The translations under genes and the position numbers were made by a program. Source: GCA-002712045 sp028112705 (GTDB lineage: Bacteria > Pseudomonadota > Alphaproteobacteria > Rhodobacterales > Rhodobacteraceae). Taken from it: a stretch of DNA of 62,607 nt. Each line of letters starts with the position of its first letter. The stretch's first letter is position 1. Of this stretch, positions 1-9,200 are shown one piece after another. The stretch covers positions 1 through 62,607 of the forward strand of contig JAOGYN010000012.1 of assembly GCA_028112705.1 (NCBI GenBank), written 5' to 3'. The notes beneath the pieces were generated by a model. It was not told where the DNA came from. It searched no databases and worked only from the letters and a program-made list of their open reading frames with translations.

Positions 1-2
1 TA

Positions 3-923
3 AGTTCAAAAGAAATAGTTTGTTCTGCGGATTTACTGAACCGGGCTCTAAAATTAAAAACACCAAATGTAGTGGTGGCAAATGCTGGCTCTAAATTGCC
101 TATGGAAGCGGCCTTAGAAGCTACGTTGGCCGGAATTATGACCCCTATTTTTGTTGGTAATATAACAAAAATTACTACTGAAGCTGATGAATTGAATTGG
201 GATATTTCAAAATTTGAAATGGTAGAGGCTCAAGGAGAGGAATCTAGTGCTAAGATAGCAGCAGAATTATGCGGATTGGGTCATGGGGATATTCTAATGA
301 AAGGTGACCTTCATTCTGATACCTTCATGAAAGCCACTTTAACAAAAGGATCCGGGTTAAGGACTGGTAAGCGATTAGTACATTCTTTTTTTATTACCCA
401 TCCAAGCGATCGGCGTCCTTTATTAATCTCTGATGCCGCTGTTAATATAAAACCTAATTTAACAACTAGAAAAGAAGCAACGCGTTTTGCTGTGGATATT
501 TTGCATGTGCTAGGTAATCAGCGACCAAAAGTGGCATTTCTTTCTGCTACTGAGGTCCCGAGTGCCTCAATGGAAAGTAGTATGGACGCGGCGACCTTAA
601 ATGAGTGGGCTACTTCAGAAATTAAAGGCGCTGATTTTTCTGGTCCCTTGGCGTTAGATCTCATTTTATCTCCTAAAAGTGTTCAAGTTAAAGGATTTTC
701 AAATGATCCAGTTGCAGGCAAAGCTGATGCAATAATAGTTCCAGATATTGTTTCAGGAAATGCTATTTTTAAAGCACTGGTTTATTTGGCTGGAGGTTGT
801 GCTGCAGGGATTGTGAATGGCGCCAAAGTGCCAATATTATTAACGAGCAGGTCGGATCCAGCAGCAGCTCGTATTGCATCTGTAGCATTAGCCACAATCC
901 TTAGTGATAGTTCAAAAATATAG
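3..923 (+). CDS. pta: Phosphate acetyltransferase, 5'-truncated by window edge
   Basis: Phosphate acetyl/butyryl transferase (PTA_PTB family), converting acetyl phosphate and CoA to acetyl-CoA and phosphate in the cytoplasm. The frame is open to the left edge with no ATG in it, so the true start lies outside the window; a GTG at 72 is possible but would cut into conserved sequence. Visible family features are the N-terminal PNVVVANAGSKLPMEAALEA stretch, GSGLRTGKR, SDAAVNIKP, the FLSATEVPSASMES block and the C-terminal VAGKADAIIVPDIVSGN and LTSRSDPAAARIAS blocks. In Rhodobacterales this gene often follows xsc (sulfoacetaldehyde acetyltransferase). A sulfite-oxidising-type complex directly downstream fits that role here, but xsc itself is not visible. 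A phosphate butyryltransferase is the alternative. Confidence 0.85.
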   Translation, partial: SSKEIVCSADLLNRALKLKTPNVVVANAGSKLPMEAALEATLAGIMTPIFVGNITKITTEADELNWDISKFEMVEAQGEESSAKIAAELCGLGHGDILMKGDLHSDTFMKATLTKGSGLRTGKRLVHSFFITHPSDRRPLLISDAAVNIKPNLTTRKEATRFAVDILHVLGNQRPKVAFLSATEVPSASMESSMDAATLNEWATSEIKGADFSGPLALDLILSPKSVQVKGFSNDPVAGKADAIIVPDIVSGNAIFKALVYLAGGCAAGIVNGAKVPILLTSRSDPAAARIASVALATILSDSSKI

Positions 924-984
924 TTTTTTCACTTGTATTTTGTTAAATGACTGTGATTTATATCTTAATATGTTTATATATTTT

Positions 985-1015
985 GTAACTGGTAGTTACT
1001 TAACCAAAATTGGTT
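985..1015. promoter_or_regulatory. Two adjacent inverted repeats upstream of soeA (candidate operator)
   Basis: GTAACTGGTAGTTAC at 985-999 is a perfect 6-3-6 inverted repeat. It is followed two bases later by AACCAA/TTGGTT arms with two central bases (1002-1015). They sit 28 to 58 bases before the soeA start codon. Their compactness suggests protein binding rather than transcription termination, since no T tract follows. The regulator is not identifiable from sequence. Confidence 0.4.
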
Positions 1016-1042
1016 CAGTGCTTTTAATAAAAGGTTTGTTTA

Positions 1043-3877
1043 GTGAGTAAATTTGTTCAACCTGCATTGAATTTGAGCCCAAAGGTTAATGATGAAATTC
1101 GAAAAACCACATGTTATATGTGCGCTTGTCGCTGTGGCATAGATGTTCATATACAAAGTGGTAAAGTTAAATACATAGAGGGGAATAGAGATCACCCTGT
1201 GAATAAAGGTGTCCTCTGTGCAAAGGGCTCGGCTGGGATTATGCAAATTTATTCACCAGCACGTTTGCGTTCACCCATGAAAAGAGTTGGTCCAAGGGGC
1301 AGTGGTGCATTTGAAGAAATAAGTTGGGATGAGGCTCTACAGCTTGCGACAGATTGGTTAAGTCCAGTGAGGAAAACTGATCCAAAAAAATTAGCATTTT
1401 TTACAGGAAGAGATCAATCACAGTCATTTACTAGTTGGTGGGCGCAGGCATTTGGAACTCCAAATTATGCAGCTCATGGTGGTTTTTGTTCAGTTAATAT
1501 GGCAGCAGCAGGCATATATACCATGGGAGGTGCTTTCTGGGAATTTGGTCAACCTGATTGGGATAGAACTAAATTATTTATGATTTTCGGTGTTGCAGAA
1601 GATCATGATAGTAATCCAATTAAGATGGGTTTGGGTAAACTAAAAAAACGGGGTGCTAAAGTTATAGGCGTTAATCCAATTCGAACTGGATATAATGCAA
1701 TTGCAGATGAGTGGATTGGAATAACGCCAGGTACAGACGGTTTATTTATTTTATCCTTGGTGCATACATTAATGAAAGCTGGTAAGATCGATTTAGAATA
1801 TCTTATTCGTTATACAAATGCGCCGTATCTAATTGATAGTAAGCCCGAATCTAAAACTTTTGGTTTGTTCATTAGAGATGAAGCTGGTGAGCCTTTGGTT
1901 CTCGACCGTAAAACTAAAAAGGCAGTTGCATGGAATGCAAGTGGGGTAAGTCCTGATTTAACTGGTAGCTATCGAAAAGGTGGTACTAGTCATATTTCAG
2001 TTTTTCAATTATTAATAAAAAGGTATATGTCTGAAGATTATTCTCCAGAGTCAGTCGAAAAAACGGTTGGCATTTCGGCGAACAGAATAAAAAAGATTGC
2101 ATCTGAATTAGCCCGTGTTGCCTTTGAGGAAGAGATTGTAATTAATCAAAAATGGACAGATTTTCGAGGAGAAAAACACGACAAGATGATAGGAAGGCCT
2201 GTTAGCTTTCATGCGATGAGAGGAATTTCGGCGCATTCAAATGGTTTTCAAACATGTAGATCTTTGCATTTACTTCAAATAATTTTAGGTAGTGTAGAGG
2301 TTCCGGGTGGTTTTCGTTTTAAGCCACCCTACCCAAAGCATTCCACAAATCATCCAAAACCACACTGCAAGGTAGTGCCTGGGCAACCGTTAGACGGCCC
2401 ACATCTTGGGTACATTCAAGGACCAGAAGATTTATGTGTTGATGCGGATGGTAAACCAATTCGAATAGATAAAGCATTTTCTTGGGAGAATCCAATGTCT
2501 GCTCATGGATTGATGCATATGGTTATTAGTAATGCCTATGCTGGTGACCCTTATCCAGTAGATGTGCTGTTTATGTATATGGCTAATATGTCATGGAATT
2601 CCTCGATGAATACAACTGGTGTTATGGAAATGTTAACAGCAAAAAATGATGATGGTGAATACAAAATACCTAAACTGATTTATTCAGATGCTTACTCTTC
2701 AGAAATGGTAGCTTATGCTGATTTAATTTTGCCTGATACCACATACATGGAGAGACATGATTGTATAAGTCTTTTAGATCGACCTATTTGTGAAGCTGAC
2801 GCAGTTGCTGATAGTATTAGGTGGCCAGTCATAGAGCCTGATAGAGATGTGCGTGGATTTCAATCTGTTTTATTAGACTTAGGTGCTCGGTTAGAATTGC
2901 CAGGCTTTATAAACGAAAATGGAGAGCCAAAATTCAAGGATTACGCTGACTACATAACTAACCATGAACGACGGCCAGGCGTTGGGCCACTATCCGGTTT
3001 CAGAGGTAAGAATGGTAATGATGAGGGGCGAGGAGAACCTAACCCAAACCAAATTCAAGCTTACATTGATAATGGGGGTTTTTGGAAAAAAGACATCCCA
3101 GAAGCGGCTCAGTTTTTTAAGCCATGGAATGCTGATTATCAAGAATGGGCTGTAAAGACTGGTCTTTTTGATAAACCAGCTCCTTATCTTTTTGATATAT
3201 ATATCGAACCAATGCAAAAGTTTATTTTATCTGCTAGTGGTATTGGGCATAAGCAGCCACCAGACCATCTCCGTAAGCAAATCCTAGAAACTATGGATCC
3301 CTTACCTATTTGGTATGAAACTTTTGAAGATCAAGTAACGGATCTTGATGAATATCCAATTCATGCGTTGACCCAACGTCCAATGGCAATGTACCATAGT
3401 TGGGGAAGCCAAAATGCTTGGTTAAGACAAATTCATGGCCATAATCCGATGTATTTGCCAAAGAAAATTTGGAAAATGAATAAATTTAATGAAGGAGATT
3501 GGGCATTAATCACTTCAAGGCATGGATCAATAAAGGTACCAGTCGCTCGAATGGATGCTTTAAATGAAAACACGATTTGGACCTGGAATGCGATTGGGAA
3601 GCGAAGGGGTGCATGGGCCCTAGAGGATGATGCGACAGAATCAAATAAAGGATTTTTATTAAACCATATTATTCACGAATTATTACCACCTAAAAAGGAT
3701 GGTATGCGTTGGTCTAATAGTGATCCCATAACGGGTCAAGCTGCTTGGTTTGATCTGCGAGTTAAGATTGAAAAGGTAGAGATAGCAACTCATGTAGAGC
3801 CTTTTCCTTCGGCTCAAAAGTCTCCAGTGGGTTCTGCGCCTAAAGATATTAAATATGGAAAAGAATTTAATGACTGA
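1043..3877 (+). CDS. soeA: Molybdopterin oxidoreductase catalytic subunit, SoeA-like (cytoplasmic sulfite dehydrogenase)
   Basis: DMSO-reductase-family molybdo-enzyme of 944 residues with a GTG start and an AAAGG ribosome-binding site at 1031-1035. An N-terminal [4Fe-4S] motif is present: C24-x2-C27-x3-C31-x27-C59. The bis-MGD-binding oxidoreductase domain follows, then a C-terminal molydopterin-dinucleotide-binding domain around ALTQRPMAMYHSWGSQNAW. There is no twin-arginine signal, so the subunit stays in the cytoplasm, as in SoeABC (sulfite to sulfate, electrons to quinone) and unlike Tat-exported DmsA. Subunits B and C follow with overlaps. The upstream pta gene supports the sulfite role by context. 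Family membership is clear. The substrate is inferred, and DMSO, polysulfide or another oxo-transfer substrate is not excluded. Confidence 0.78.
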   Translation: MSKFVQPALNLSPKVNDEIRKTTCYMCACRCGIDVHIQSGKVKYIEGNRDHPVNKGVLCAKGSAGIMQIYSPARLRSPMKRVGPRGSGAFEEISWDEALQLATDWLSPVRKTDPKKLAFFTGRDQSQSFTSWWAQAFGTPNYAAHGGFCSVNMAAAGIYTMGGAFWEFGQPDWDRTKLFMIFGVAEDHDSNPIKMGLGKLKKRGAKVIGVNPIRTGYNAIADEWIGITPGTDGLFILSLVHTLMKAGKIDLEYLIRYTNAPYLIDSKPESKTFGLFIRDEAGEPLVLDRKTKKAVAWNASGVSPDLTGSYRKGGTSHISVFQLLIKRYMSEDYSPESVEKTVGISANRIKKIASELARVAFEEEIVINQKWTDFRGEKHDKMIGRPVSFHAMRGISAHSNGFQTCRSLHLLQIILGSVEVPGGFRFKPPYPKHSTNHPKPHCKVVPGQPLDGPHLGYIQGPEDLCVDADGKPIRIDKAFSWENPMSAHGLMHMVISNAYAGDPYPVDVLFMYMANMSWNSSMNTTGVMEMLTAKNDDGEYKIPKLIYSDAYSSEMVAYADLILPDTTYMERHDCISLLDRPICEADAVADSIRWPVIEPDRDVRGFQSVLLDLGARLELPGFINENGEPKFKDYADYITNHERRPGVGPLSGFRGKNGNDEGRGEPNPNQIQAYIDNGGFWKKDIPEAAQFFKPWNADYQEWAVKTGLFDKPAPYLFDIYIEPMQKFILSASGIGHKQPPDHLRKQILETMDPLPIWYETFEDQVTDLDEYPIHALTQRPMAMYHSWGSQNAWLRQIHGHNPMYLPKKIWKMNKFNEGDWALITSRHGSIKVPVARMDALNENTIWTWNAIGKRRGAWALEDDATESNKGFLLNHIIHELLPPKKDGMRWSNSDPITGQAAWFDLRVKIEKVEIATHVEPFPSAQKSPVGSAPKDIKYGKEFND

Positions 3878-4625
3878 ATTACCAAAGAAAACTCAAAAAA
3901 AATTAGGTCTTGTTATTGATTTAGACACATGTGTTGGGTGTCATGCTTGTGTTGTGAATTGCAAAGAGTGGAACACTTCAAATTATGGTGCGCCATTATC
4001 AGATATTGGCGCTTATGGTGGTAATCCGGCAGGGACTTTCCTAAACAGAGTCCATACTTATGAGGTTAGCCCTGATAGTGGTCCTGCTCAAACAGTTCAT
4101 TTTCCAAAATCTTGTTTACATTGTGAAGATGCACCTTGTGTAACTGTTTGCCCAACTGGGGCAAGTTACAAAAGAGTTGAAGATGGCATAGTCTTAGTTA
4201 ATGAAAGTGATTGTATCGGCTGTGGTTTGTGTGCTTGGGCGTGTCCATATGGTGCGCGTGAAATGGATGCTGCTGAAGGTGTCATGAAAAAATGTACTTT
4301 ATGTGTTGATCGAATATATAATGAGAATATTCCGGAAGAAGATCGCGAACCTGCATGCGTCCGGACATGCCCATCAAATGCAAGACATTTTGGTGATTTT
4401 GCTGATCCAGATAGTAATGTAAGTATATTAACGAAAGAACGAGGTGCTATTGATCTTATGCCGGAACAACTGACTAAACCGGTAAATAAATACCTTCCTC
4501 CAAGAAAAAAAGCTGATATTCTTACGGATGGTGATATAGATATACTTGCACCATTTCTCACGCCTGTAGCGTCTGAACCAGTTGGGTTTTTGAGTTGGGT
4601 AGACAAAGCTTTAGGTAAGATTTAA
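3870..4625 (+). CDS. soeB: Iron-sulfur electron-transfer subunit, SoeB-like
   Basis: Ferredoxin-like DmsB/SoeB family subunit carrying electrons from the molybdenum subunit to the membrane anchor. Four cysteine clusters are visible: CVGCHACVVNCKE, CLHCEDAPCVTVCP, CIGCGLCAWACP, and KKCTLCVDR together with ACVRTCPSNA, consistent with four [4Fe-4S] centres. It begins inside the end of soeA. The ATG at 3870 (MTELPKK) is preferred over an ATG at 3855 because GGAAAAG lies at a workable distance upstream of 3870, whereas 3855 has no ribosome-binding site. The C-terminal tail after the last cluster is about 60 residues. Its stop codon shares one base with the next start. Confidence 0.85.
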   Translation: MTELPKKTQKKLGLVIDLDTCVGCHACVVNCKEWNTSNYGAPLSDIGAYGGNPAGTFLNRVHTYEVSPDSGPAQTVHFPKSCLHCEDAPCVTVCPTGASYKRVEDGIVLVNESDCIGCGLCAWACPYGAREMDAAEGVMKKCTLCVDRIYNENIPEEDREPACVRTCPSNARHFGDFADPDSNVSILTKERGAIDLMPEQLTKPVNKYLPPRKKADILTDGDIDILAPFLTPVASEPVGFLSWVDKALGKI

Positions 4626-5500
4626 TGCATCCAGCACCATCAGTAATAATTTTTACAATTTTGTCAGGTCTAGGATTTGGTCTCTTTATTTTTTTGGGCT
4701 TGGGTTTGCCAAATGTCACAGGTTGGGCAGCATTTTATTTATTTTTTTTAGCTTATGGGTTTTCACTTCTTGGATTATTAAGCTCAACTTTTCATCTCGG
4801 TAATCCTCAACGGTTTTTAAAAGCTTTCAGTCAGTGGCGCACAAGTTGGTTAAGTCGCGAAGGTGTTATTTCTGTATCTACACTAATTTTAATTGCACCG
4901 TTTGCTATTGGTAAGATATTTTTTCAAGTGGATTATGCATTACTAGGTGTCTTATGCTCTGGATTGGCGTTGTTAACAATAATTTGTACTTCGATGATCT
5001 ATGGACAATTAAAAACAGTCCCAAGATGGAATAATTATTTTACACCAATATTGTTTGTACTTTATAGTTTAGGCGGTGGAGCAATTATAGCTTCTGAAAT
5101 TAAACTTGCATCATATATCTTGATTATTTCAGGGTTTATTCAGATTTTTTCTTGGAAAACAGGAGATAAATCTTTCAATAAATCGGGATCAAACATAAAA
5201 ACTGCAACAGGCTTAGGTCAAATCGGTGACGTCCGATTGCTGGAAGGACCCCATTCGGGCACTAATTACCTTTTAAAAGAAATGGTTTATATTATAGGTC
5301 GAAAACACAGCCAAAGGTTAAGAATAATCGGGTTTTTATTTGTAGGTCTCTTGCCAGGGCTTATTCTGTTATCAATACCAATTAATATTATTACCTTAAT
5401 GTTGACCTTAGTAATTCATTTGATAGGCGTCACTGTAATAAGGTGGCTTTTTTTCGCCGAAGCAGAGCATGTTGTTGGGCTGTATTATTCTATGCGTTGA
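4625..5500 (+). CDS. soeC: Membrane anchor subunit, SoeC/DmsC-like
   Basis: Integral membrane protein of 291 residues with about eight hydrophobic segments, belonging to the DmsC-type anchor family. It passes electrons between the Fe-S subunit and the quinone pool. The sequence FHLGNPQRFLKAFSQWRTSW after the second segment is typical of the family (HLG followed by a motif rich in W, R and S). The start codon overlaps the soeB stop by one base (TAATG), so it is translationally coupled and part of the same operon. The assignment to SoeC rather than another DmsC homologue rests on its neighbours. Confidence 0.8.
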   Translation: MHPAPSVIIFTILSGLGFGLFIFLGLGLPNVTGWAAFYLFFLAYGFSLLGLLSSTFHLGNPQRFLKAFSQWRTSWLSREGVISVSTLILIAPFAIGKIFFQVDYALLGVLCSGLALLTIICTSMIYGQLKTVPRWNNYFTPILFVLYSLGGGAIIASEIKLASYILIISGFIQIFSWKTGDKSFNKSGSNIKTATGLGQIGDVRLLEGPHSGTNYLLKEMVYIIGRKHSQRLRIIGFLFVGLLPGLILLSIPINIITLMLTLVIHLIGVTVIRWLFFAEAEHVVGLYYSMR

Positions 5501-5531
5501 TCTGTTTTGTTATCACTTCATATTTCACCAT

Positions 5532-6023
5532 TTATTTAGTATTTACTAAAGGTATTATTATGCAGGTAGTTGATCCCGTAGCATAGAGTGTTTTATTTTT
5601 AGTACCAATAATTCGTCCTTCAGCAGTTCCAGTAGATCTTCCCGCATGACTTACTTCACCAATTGCATCAATTTTCATATCAATTGGAATTGGTTTTATA
5701 ATATTTATTTTGTATTCTAATGTAGTATAAACTGACCCCTTAGGAACTTTTGTCATTATAGCGCATGCCATTGCACTATCTAGTAGTGTGCCATACCACC
5801 CTCCATGAACGCTTCCAATTGGGTTCATAGCATTAAATCTTGGACTTCCACGAAATATAACTCGCCCAAGTGATACATGGTTTAATTCGTAGTTTAACGT
5901 ATGAGAAATCGGTGCGACAGGAAGTTCACCATTTTCTATTTTTTTCATAAACTCTAACCCAGACATTGAAAGAATTACTTCTTTCGATGGTAAGTAAATA
6001 GGATTTTCATTTAGTTTTTTCAT
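5532..6023 (-). CDS. PaaI-type hotdog-fold thioesterase
   Basis: Protein of 163 residues with the hotdog thioesterase core NPIGSVHGGWYGTLLDSAMA, the usual PaaI/YbgC-like active-site helix, followed by TLEYKINIIKPI and a glycine-rich strand pattern to the end. Such enzymes hydrolyse acyl-CoA or aryl-CoA thioesters in the cytoplasm. The N-terminal 35 residues are an extension before the domain. It converges with soeC (31 bases between stops) and is divergent from miaB, so it is its own transcription unit. The substrate cannot be read from the sequence. Confidence 0.75.
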   Translation of the reverse strand: MKKLNENPIYLPSKEVILSMSGLEFMKKIENGELPVAPISHTLNYELNHVSLGRVIFRGSPRFNAMNPIGSVHGGWYGTLLDSAMACAIMTKVPKGSVYTTLEYKINIIKPIPIDMKIDAIGEVSHAGRSTGTAEGRIIGTKNKTLYATGSTTCIIIPLVNTK

Positions 6024-6182
6024 ATTTTGTCTCTATTTTTTAAATTGCAAGTTGATATATTAATAAATTTTAATTGAACACAATTTCAAGCTAAAAGTGC
6101 ACTCGTTAATACAACCATTGCGGTGATTAATTGAACGGTGTAAATGAGCAATTATGTTTGTATGTATAGTTTGGATAGTTTC

Positions 6183-7502
6183 ATGACTGTTGAGAAAAAA
6201 ATTTTTGTTAAAACATACGGTTGTCAAATGAATGTATATGACAGCGAACGTATGATATCAGCGATGAAACCATCTGGCTATGTGGAAACAAAATCTGCAG
6301 AAGATGCGGACTTAATTCTATTGAATACTTGCCACATAAGGGAAAAAGCTGCTGAAAAGATATATTCTGAATTAGGACGAATGAAATCTTTGAAAGCAAA
6401 TAAACCAGATTTGAAAATTGGTGTGGCAGGTTGTGTTGCTCAAGCAGAAGGTAAAGAAATAATGGTTAGGCAACCTGCTGTTGATCTTGTTGTTGGCCCT
6501 CAATCTTATCACAGGCTTCCAACGATGATGAAAACAGTAAACAAAGGTAAACGTGCATTAGACACTGAATTCCCAGAAGAAGATAAGTTTGACCATTTAC
6601 CTAAAGATTTAACAAAAAGATCAAGCCCGTCTGCTTTTCTCACAGTGCAAGAGGGGTGTGATAAATTTTGTGCATTTTGTGTGGTACCTTACACGCGTGG
6701 AGTAGAAGTTAGCAGATCCCCCGAGAAAATAATTGATGAAGCTAACTCACTAGTAGACCGCGGGGTAGTGGAAATAAATTTGTTGGGCCAAAATGTGAAT
6801 GCCTATTCTCAAAATGGTTTTGGGGTAAAATTTAATTTATCTAAATTAATTTGGAAATTATCAGAAATTGATGGTTTAAAGCGTATTCGATTTACCACTT
6901 CACACCCGAATGATATGACAGAAGACTTGATCGAAGCACATGGAAGTTGCAGCAAGCTGATGCCTTATCTGCATTTACCTGTTCAGTCTGGTTCTGACAG
7001 TATTTTAAAAAAAATGAACCGTAAACATACTGCTGATGATTATAGAAAAATTATTGAAAAATTCAGAAAGGTTAGACCTGATTTATTGCTTTCAGGTGAT
7101 TTCATTGTTGGGTTTCCTGGTGAAACTGATAAAGATTTTCTGGAAACTTTACAATTGGTAAAAGACATAAAATACGGACAATCTTATTCATTTAAGTATT
7201 CTTCAAGGCCTGGAACTCCAGCAGCAAATCGAGAAGAAGTATGTGAAAGTTTAAAAAAAGATCGTTTGGCAGAGCTGCAGTTGTTATTATCGAAACAGCA
7301 AATGGACATTCAAAAAAGTATGATTGGAAAAGAGGTAAAGGTGTTGTTTGAAAAGCCAGGTAGGCTTAACAATCAAATGGGTGGAAAGAGTGAATACTTA
7401 CATGCAGTGCACGTGATTGGGAGTTCTTTAAAAAAAGGCGATATCAAATCGGTAAAAATAATCAATACTGAAGCTAATTCTTTGGGTGGCGTATTGATAT
7501 AA
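6183..7502 (+). CDS. miaB: tRNA-2-methylthio-N6-dimethylallyladenosine synthase MiaB
   Basis: Radical-SAM methylthiotransferase that adds the ms2 group to i6A37 of tRNAs reading U-starting codons. The N-terminal MTTase domain has its three cluster cysteines in YGCQMN, NTCHIR and AGCVAQ. The radical-SAM motif is EGCDKFCAFCVVPY (CxxxCxxC), and a C-terminal TRAM domain follows. An in-frame ATG at 6144 would add 13 atypical residues. The ATG at 6183 is chosen because GGA lies seven bases upstream and the protein then begins MTVEKKIFVKTYGCQMN as in relatives (439 residues). It heads the miaB-phoH-ybeY-corC-lnt set. Confidence 0.95.
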   Translation: MTVEKKIFVKTYGCQMNVYDSERMISAMKPSGYVETKSAEDADLILLNTCHIREKAAEKIYSELGRMKSLKANKPDLKIGVAGCVAQAEGKEIMVRQPAVDLVVGPQSYHRLPTMMKTVNKGKRALDTEFPEEDKFDHLPKDLTKRSSPSAFLTVQEGCDKFCAFCVVPYTRGVEVSRSPEKIIDEANSLVDRGVVEINLLGQNVNAYSQNGFGVKFNLSKLIWKLSEIDGLKRIRFTTSHPNDMTEDLIEAHGSCSKLMPYLHLPVQSGSDSILKKMNRKHTADDYRKIIEKFRKVRPDLLLSGDFIVGFPGETDKDFLETLQLVKDIKYGQSYSFKYSSRPGTPAANREEVCESLKKDRLAELQLLLSKQQMDIQKSMIGKEVKVLFEKPGRLNNQMGGKSEYLHAVHVIGSSLKKGDIKSVKIINTEANSLGGVLI

Positions 7503-7638
7503 AAAATAAATCCTTATTAAGAATTAAAATCAATACTGTGATTCAATTATTTGAATTTATAATATTGAGTTGATTGTAGAAATATTTTATCATTTTTATA
7601 ATATTAATACCTATAAACCTTTTGGGAGCTAAAATTTA

Positions 7639-8625
7639 TTGAATAATAAAAAATCTATTGAGTATCAGTTAGTTAGGGATGGAAATGACATAGTCTTTCC
7701 TGATAACGGATTGCTTGCTGAATTGTGCGGACAATTTGATGGAAATTTGGCCTATATTGAAAATAGTATTGAGGCTGAACTTACTCACCGTGGAAATGTG
7801 ATAACAGTAATAGGGGATGAAAAAGAACTTGGCCTTAAAATTTTGGATGTGCTTTATCACCGCTTATTAAACGGAAAATCAGTGTCGGAAACAGAAATAG
7901 ATGCAACACTAAGACAGATAGATAATCTGGGCAACTCGAATAAGAATTTGCAAAAAAATACACCAAGCTATGAAATAAAGACGCGAAAAAAAATAGTCGA
8001 AGCTCGAACAGAAGCTCAAAAAAAATATATAAAAAGCTTTATCAATAATGAAATGGTGTTTGGAATTGGCCCAGCAGGAACAGGCAAAACTTATATTGCC
8101 GTTGCAATTGCAGCCTCTCGCTTTATTGGTGGACATGTGGATAAAATAATTTTATCCCGACCGGCAGTTGAGGCAGGAGAGAGACTTGGTTTTCTACCTG
8201 GGGACATGAAAGATAAAGTGGATCCTTACATGCAACCACTTTATGATGCTCTTAATGACTTTTTCCCGATCAAACAATTGACGCGACTATTAGAAGATAA
8301 ACAGATCGAAATTGCTCCGTTAGCTTTTATGAGAGGAAGGACACTCTCAAACTCATTTGTAGTCTTAGACGAGGCTCAAAATGCAACAGCGATGCAAATG
8401 AAAATGTTTTTGACGCGTCTGGGTGAAGGCTCTCAAATGGCGATCACTGGAGATATAACGCAGATTGACTTACAAAGAGGAGTTTTATCAGGTTTGAAAA
8501 ATGCTGAGGCTCTTTTGAAAGATGTAGAAGGTATATCATTCAATTACTTTACTTCAAAGGATGTTATTAGACATAAACTTGTTGCAAAAATTATCAATGC
8601 ATATGCATTGGAGGAAAAGTCATAG
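7639..8625 (+). CDS. phoH: PhoH-like ATPase (YbeZ)
   Basis: PhoH/YbeZ family P-loop ATPase, 328 residues, associated with YbeY in RNA metabolism. Walker A is GPAGTGKT near residue 141, and Walker B is in FVVLDEAQNA. The approximately 110-residue N-terminal region before the ATPase is usual for the family. The start is TTG with GGGAG ten bases upstream; no ATG fits near the family start. The stop codon shares one base with the ybeY start, giving a coupled phoH-ybeY pair. Confidence 0.93.
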   Translation: MNNKKSIEYQLVRDGNDIVFPDNGLLAELCGQFDGNLAYIENSIEAELTHRGNVITVIGDEKELGLKILDVLYHRLLNGKSVSETEIDATLRQIDNLGNSNKNLQKNTPSYEIKTRKKIVEARTEAQKKYIKSFINNEMVFGIGPAGTGKTYIAVAIAASRFIGGHVDKIILSRPAVEAGERLGFLPGDMKDKVDPYMQPLYDALNDFFPIKQLTRLLEDKQIEIAPLAFMRGRTLSNSFVVLDEAQNATAMQMKMFLTRLGEGSQMAITGDITQIDLQRGVLSGLKNAEALLKDVEGISFNYFTSKDVIRHKLVAKIINAYALEEKS

Positions 8626-9140
8626 TGCGAAGTAAAATTTTACTTGAGGTGATAAATGAATCTCATGGTTGGAATAAGAAAATTTTTAAAACCTTAGCTG
8701 AGAATGCTATATCTTCAACTCTATTATATTTGAACTACGACCCTAGTATTTTTGAGGTTGCAATTTTAACTTGTGATGACAAAAAAATATCAGAATTAAA
8801 TCATGAGTTCTGTGATAAAAGTAAAACAACCAATATACTGTCTTGGCCTGAGAAAGATTTATCAACCAAAATAAGTGGAGAGATGCCGTTTAGAGTTTCA
8901 ATTTTGAACCAAAGTATTATATTTTTGGGAAATATGGCTGTTTCCTATCAATTTACCATGGCAGAGGCTAAGGAGCAGGGTAAGAATTTTTATGATCACG
9001 TGCATCATTTACTTGTTCATGGTACTCTACATTTACTTGGTTTTACGCATGATCTTGAACTTGATGCGAAAATAATGGAAAAGATAGAGGTTGAAATACT
9101 TGCAAAAGCTCTCATATCAGATCCATATGGTCAGAAGTGA
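8625..9140 (+). CDS. ybeY: Endoribonuclease / rRNA maturation factor YbeY
   Basis: UPF0054 metalloprotein of 171 residues involved in 16S rRNA 3'-end maturation and ribosome quality control. The zinc motif is visible as HGTLHLLGFTHD, corresponding to H-x3-H-x5-H/D. The start is GTG overlapping the phoH stop by one base, with GAGGA at 8611-8615 inside phoH as ribosome-binding site. Length and position in the phoH-ybeY-corC order match alphaproteobacterial orthologues. Confidence 0.93.
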   Translation: MRSKILLEVINESHGWNKKIFKTLAENAISSTLLYLNYDPSIFEVAILTCDDKKISELNHEFCDKSKTTNILSWPEKDLSTKISGEMPFRVSILNQSIIFLGNMAVSYQFTMAEAKEQGKNFYDHVHHLLVHGTLHLLGFTHDLELDAKIMEKIEVEILAKALISDPYGQK

Positions 9141-9200
9141 ATCTTTTATGGCTGAAATATTTGAAAGGCAGACACGCATTAGCGTAGTGAATTAAAATTT

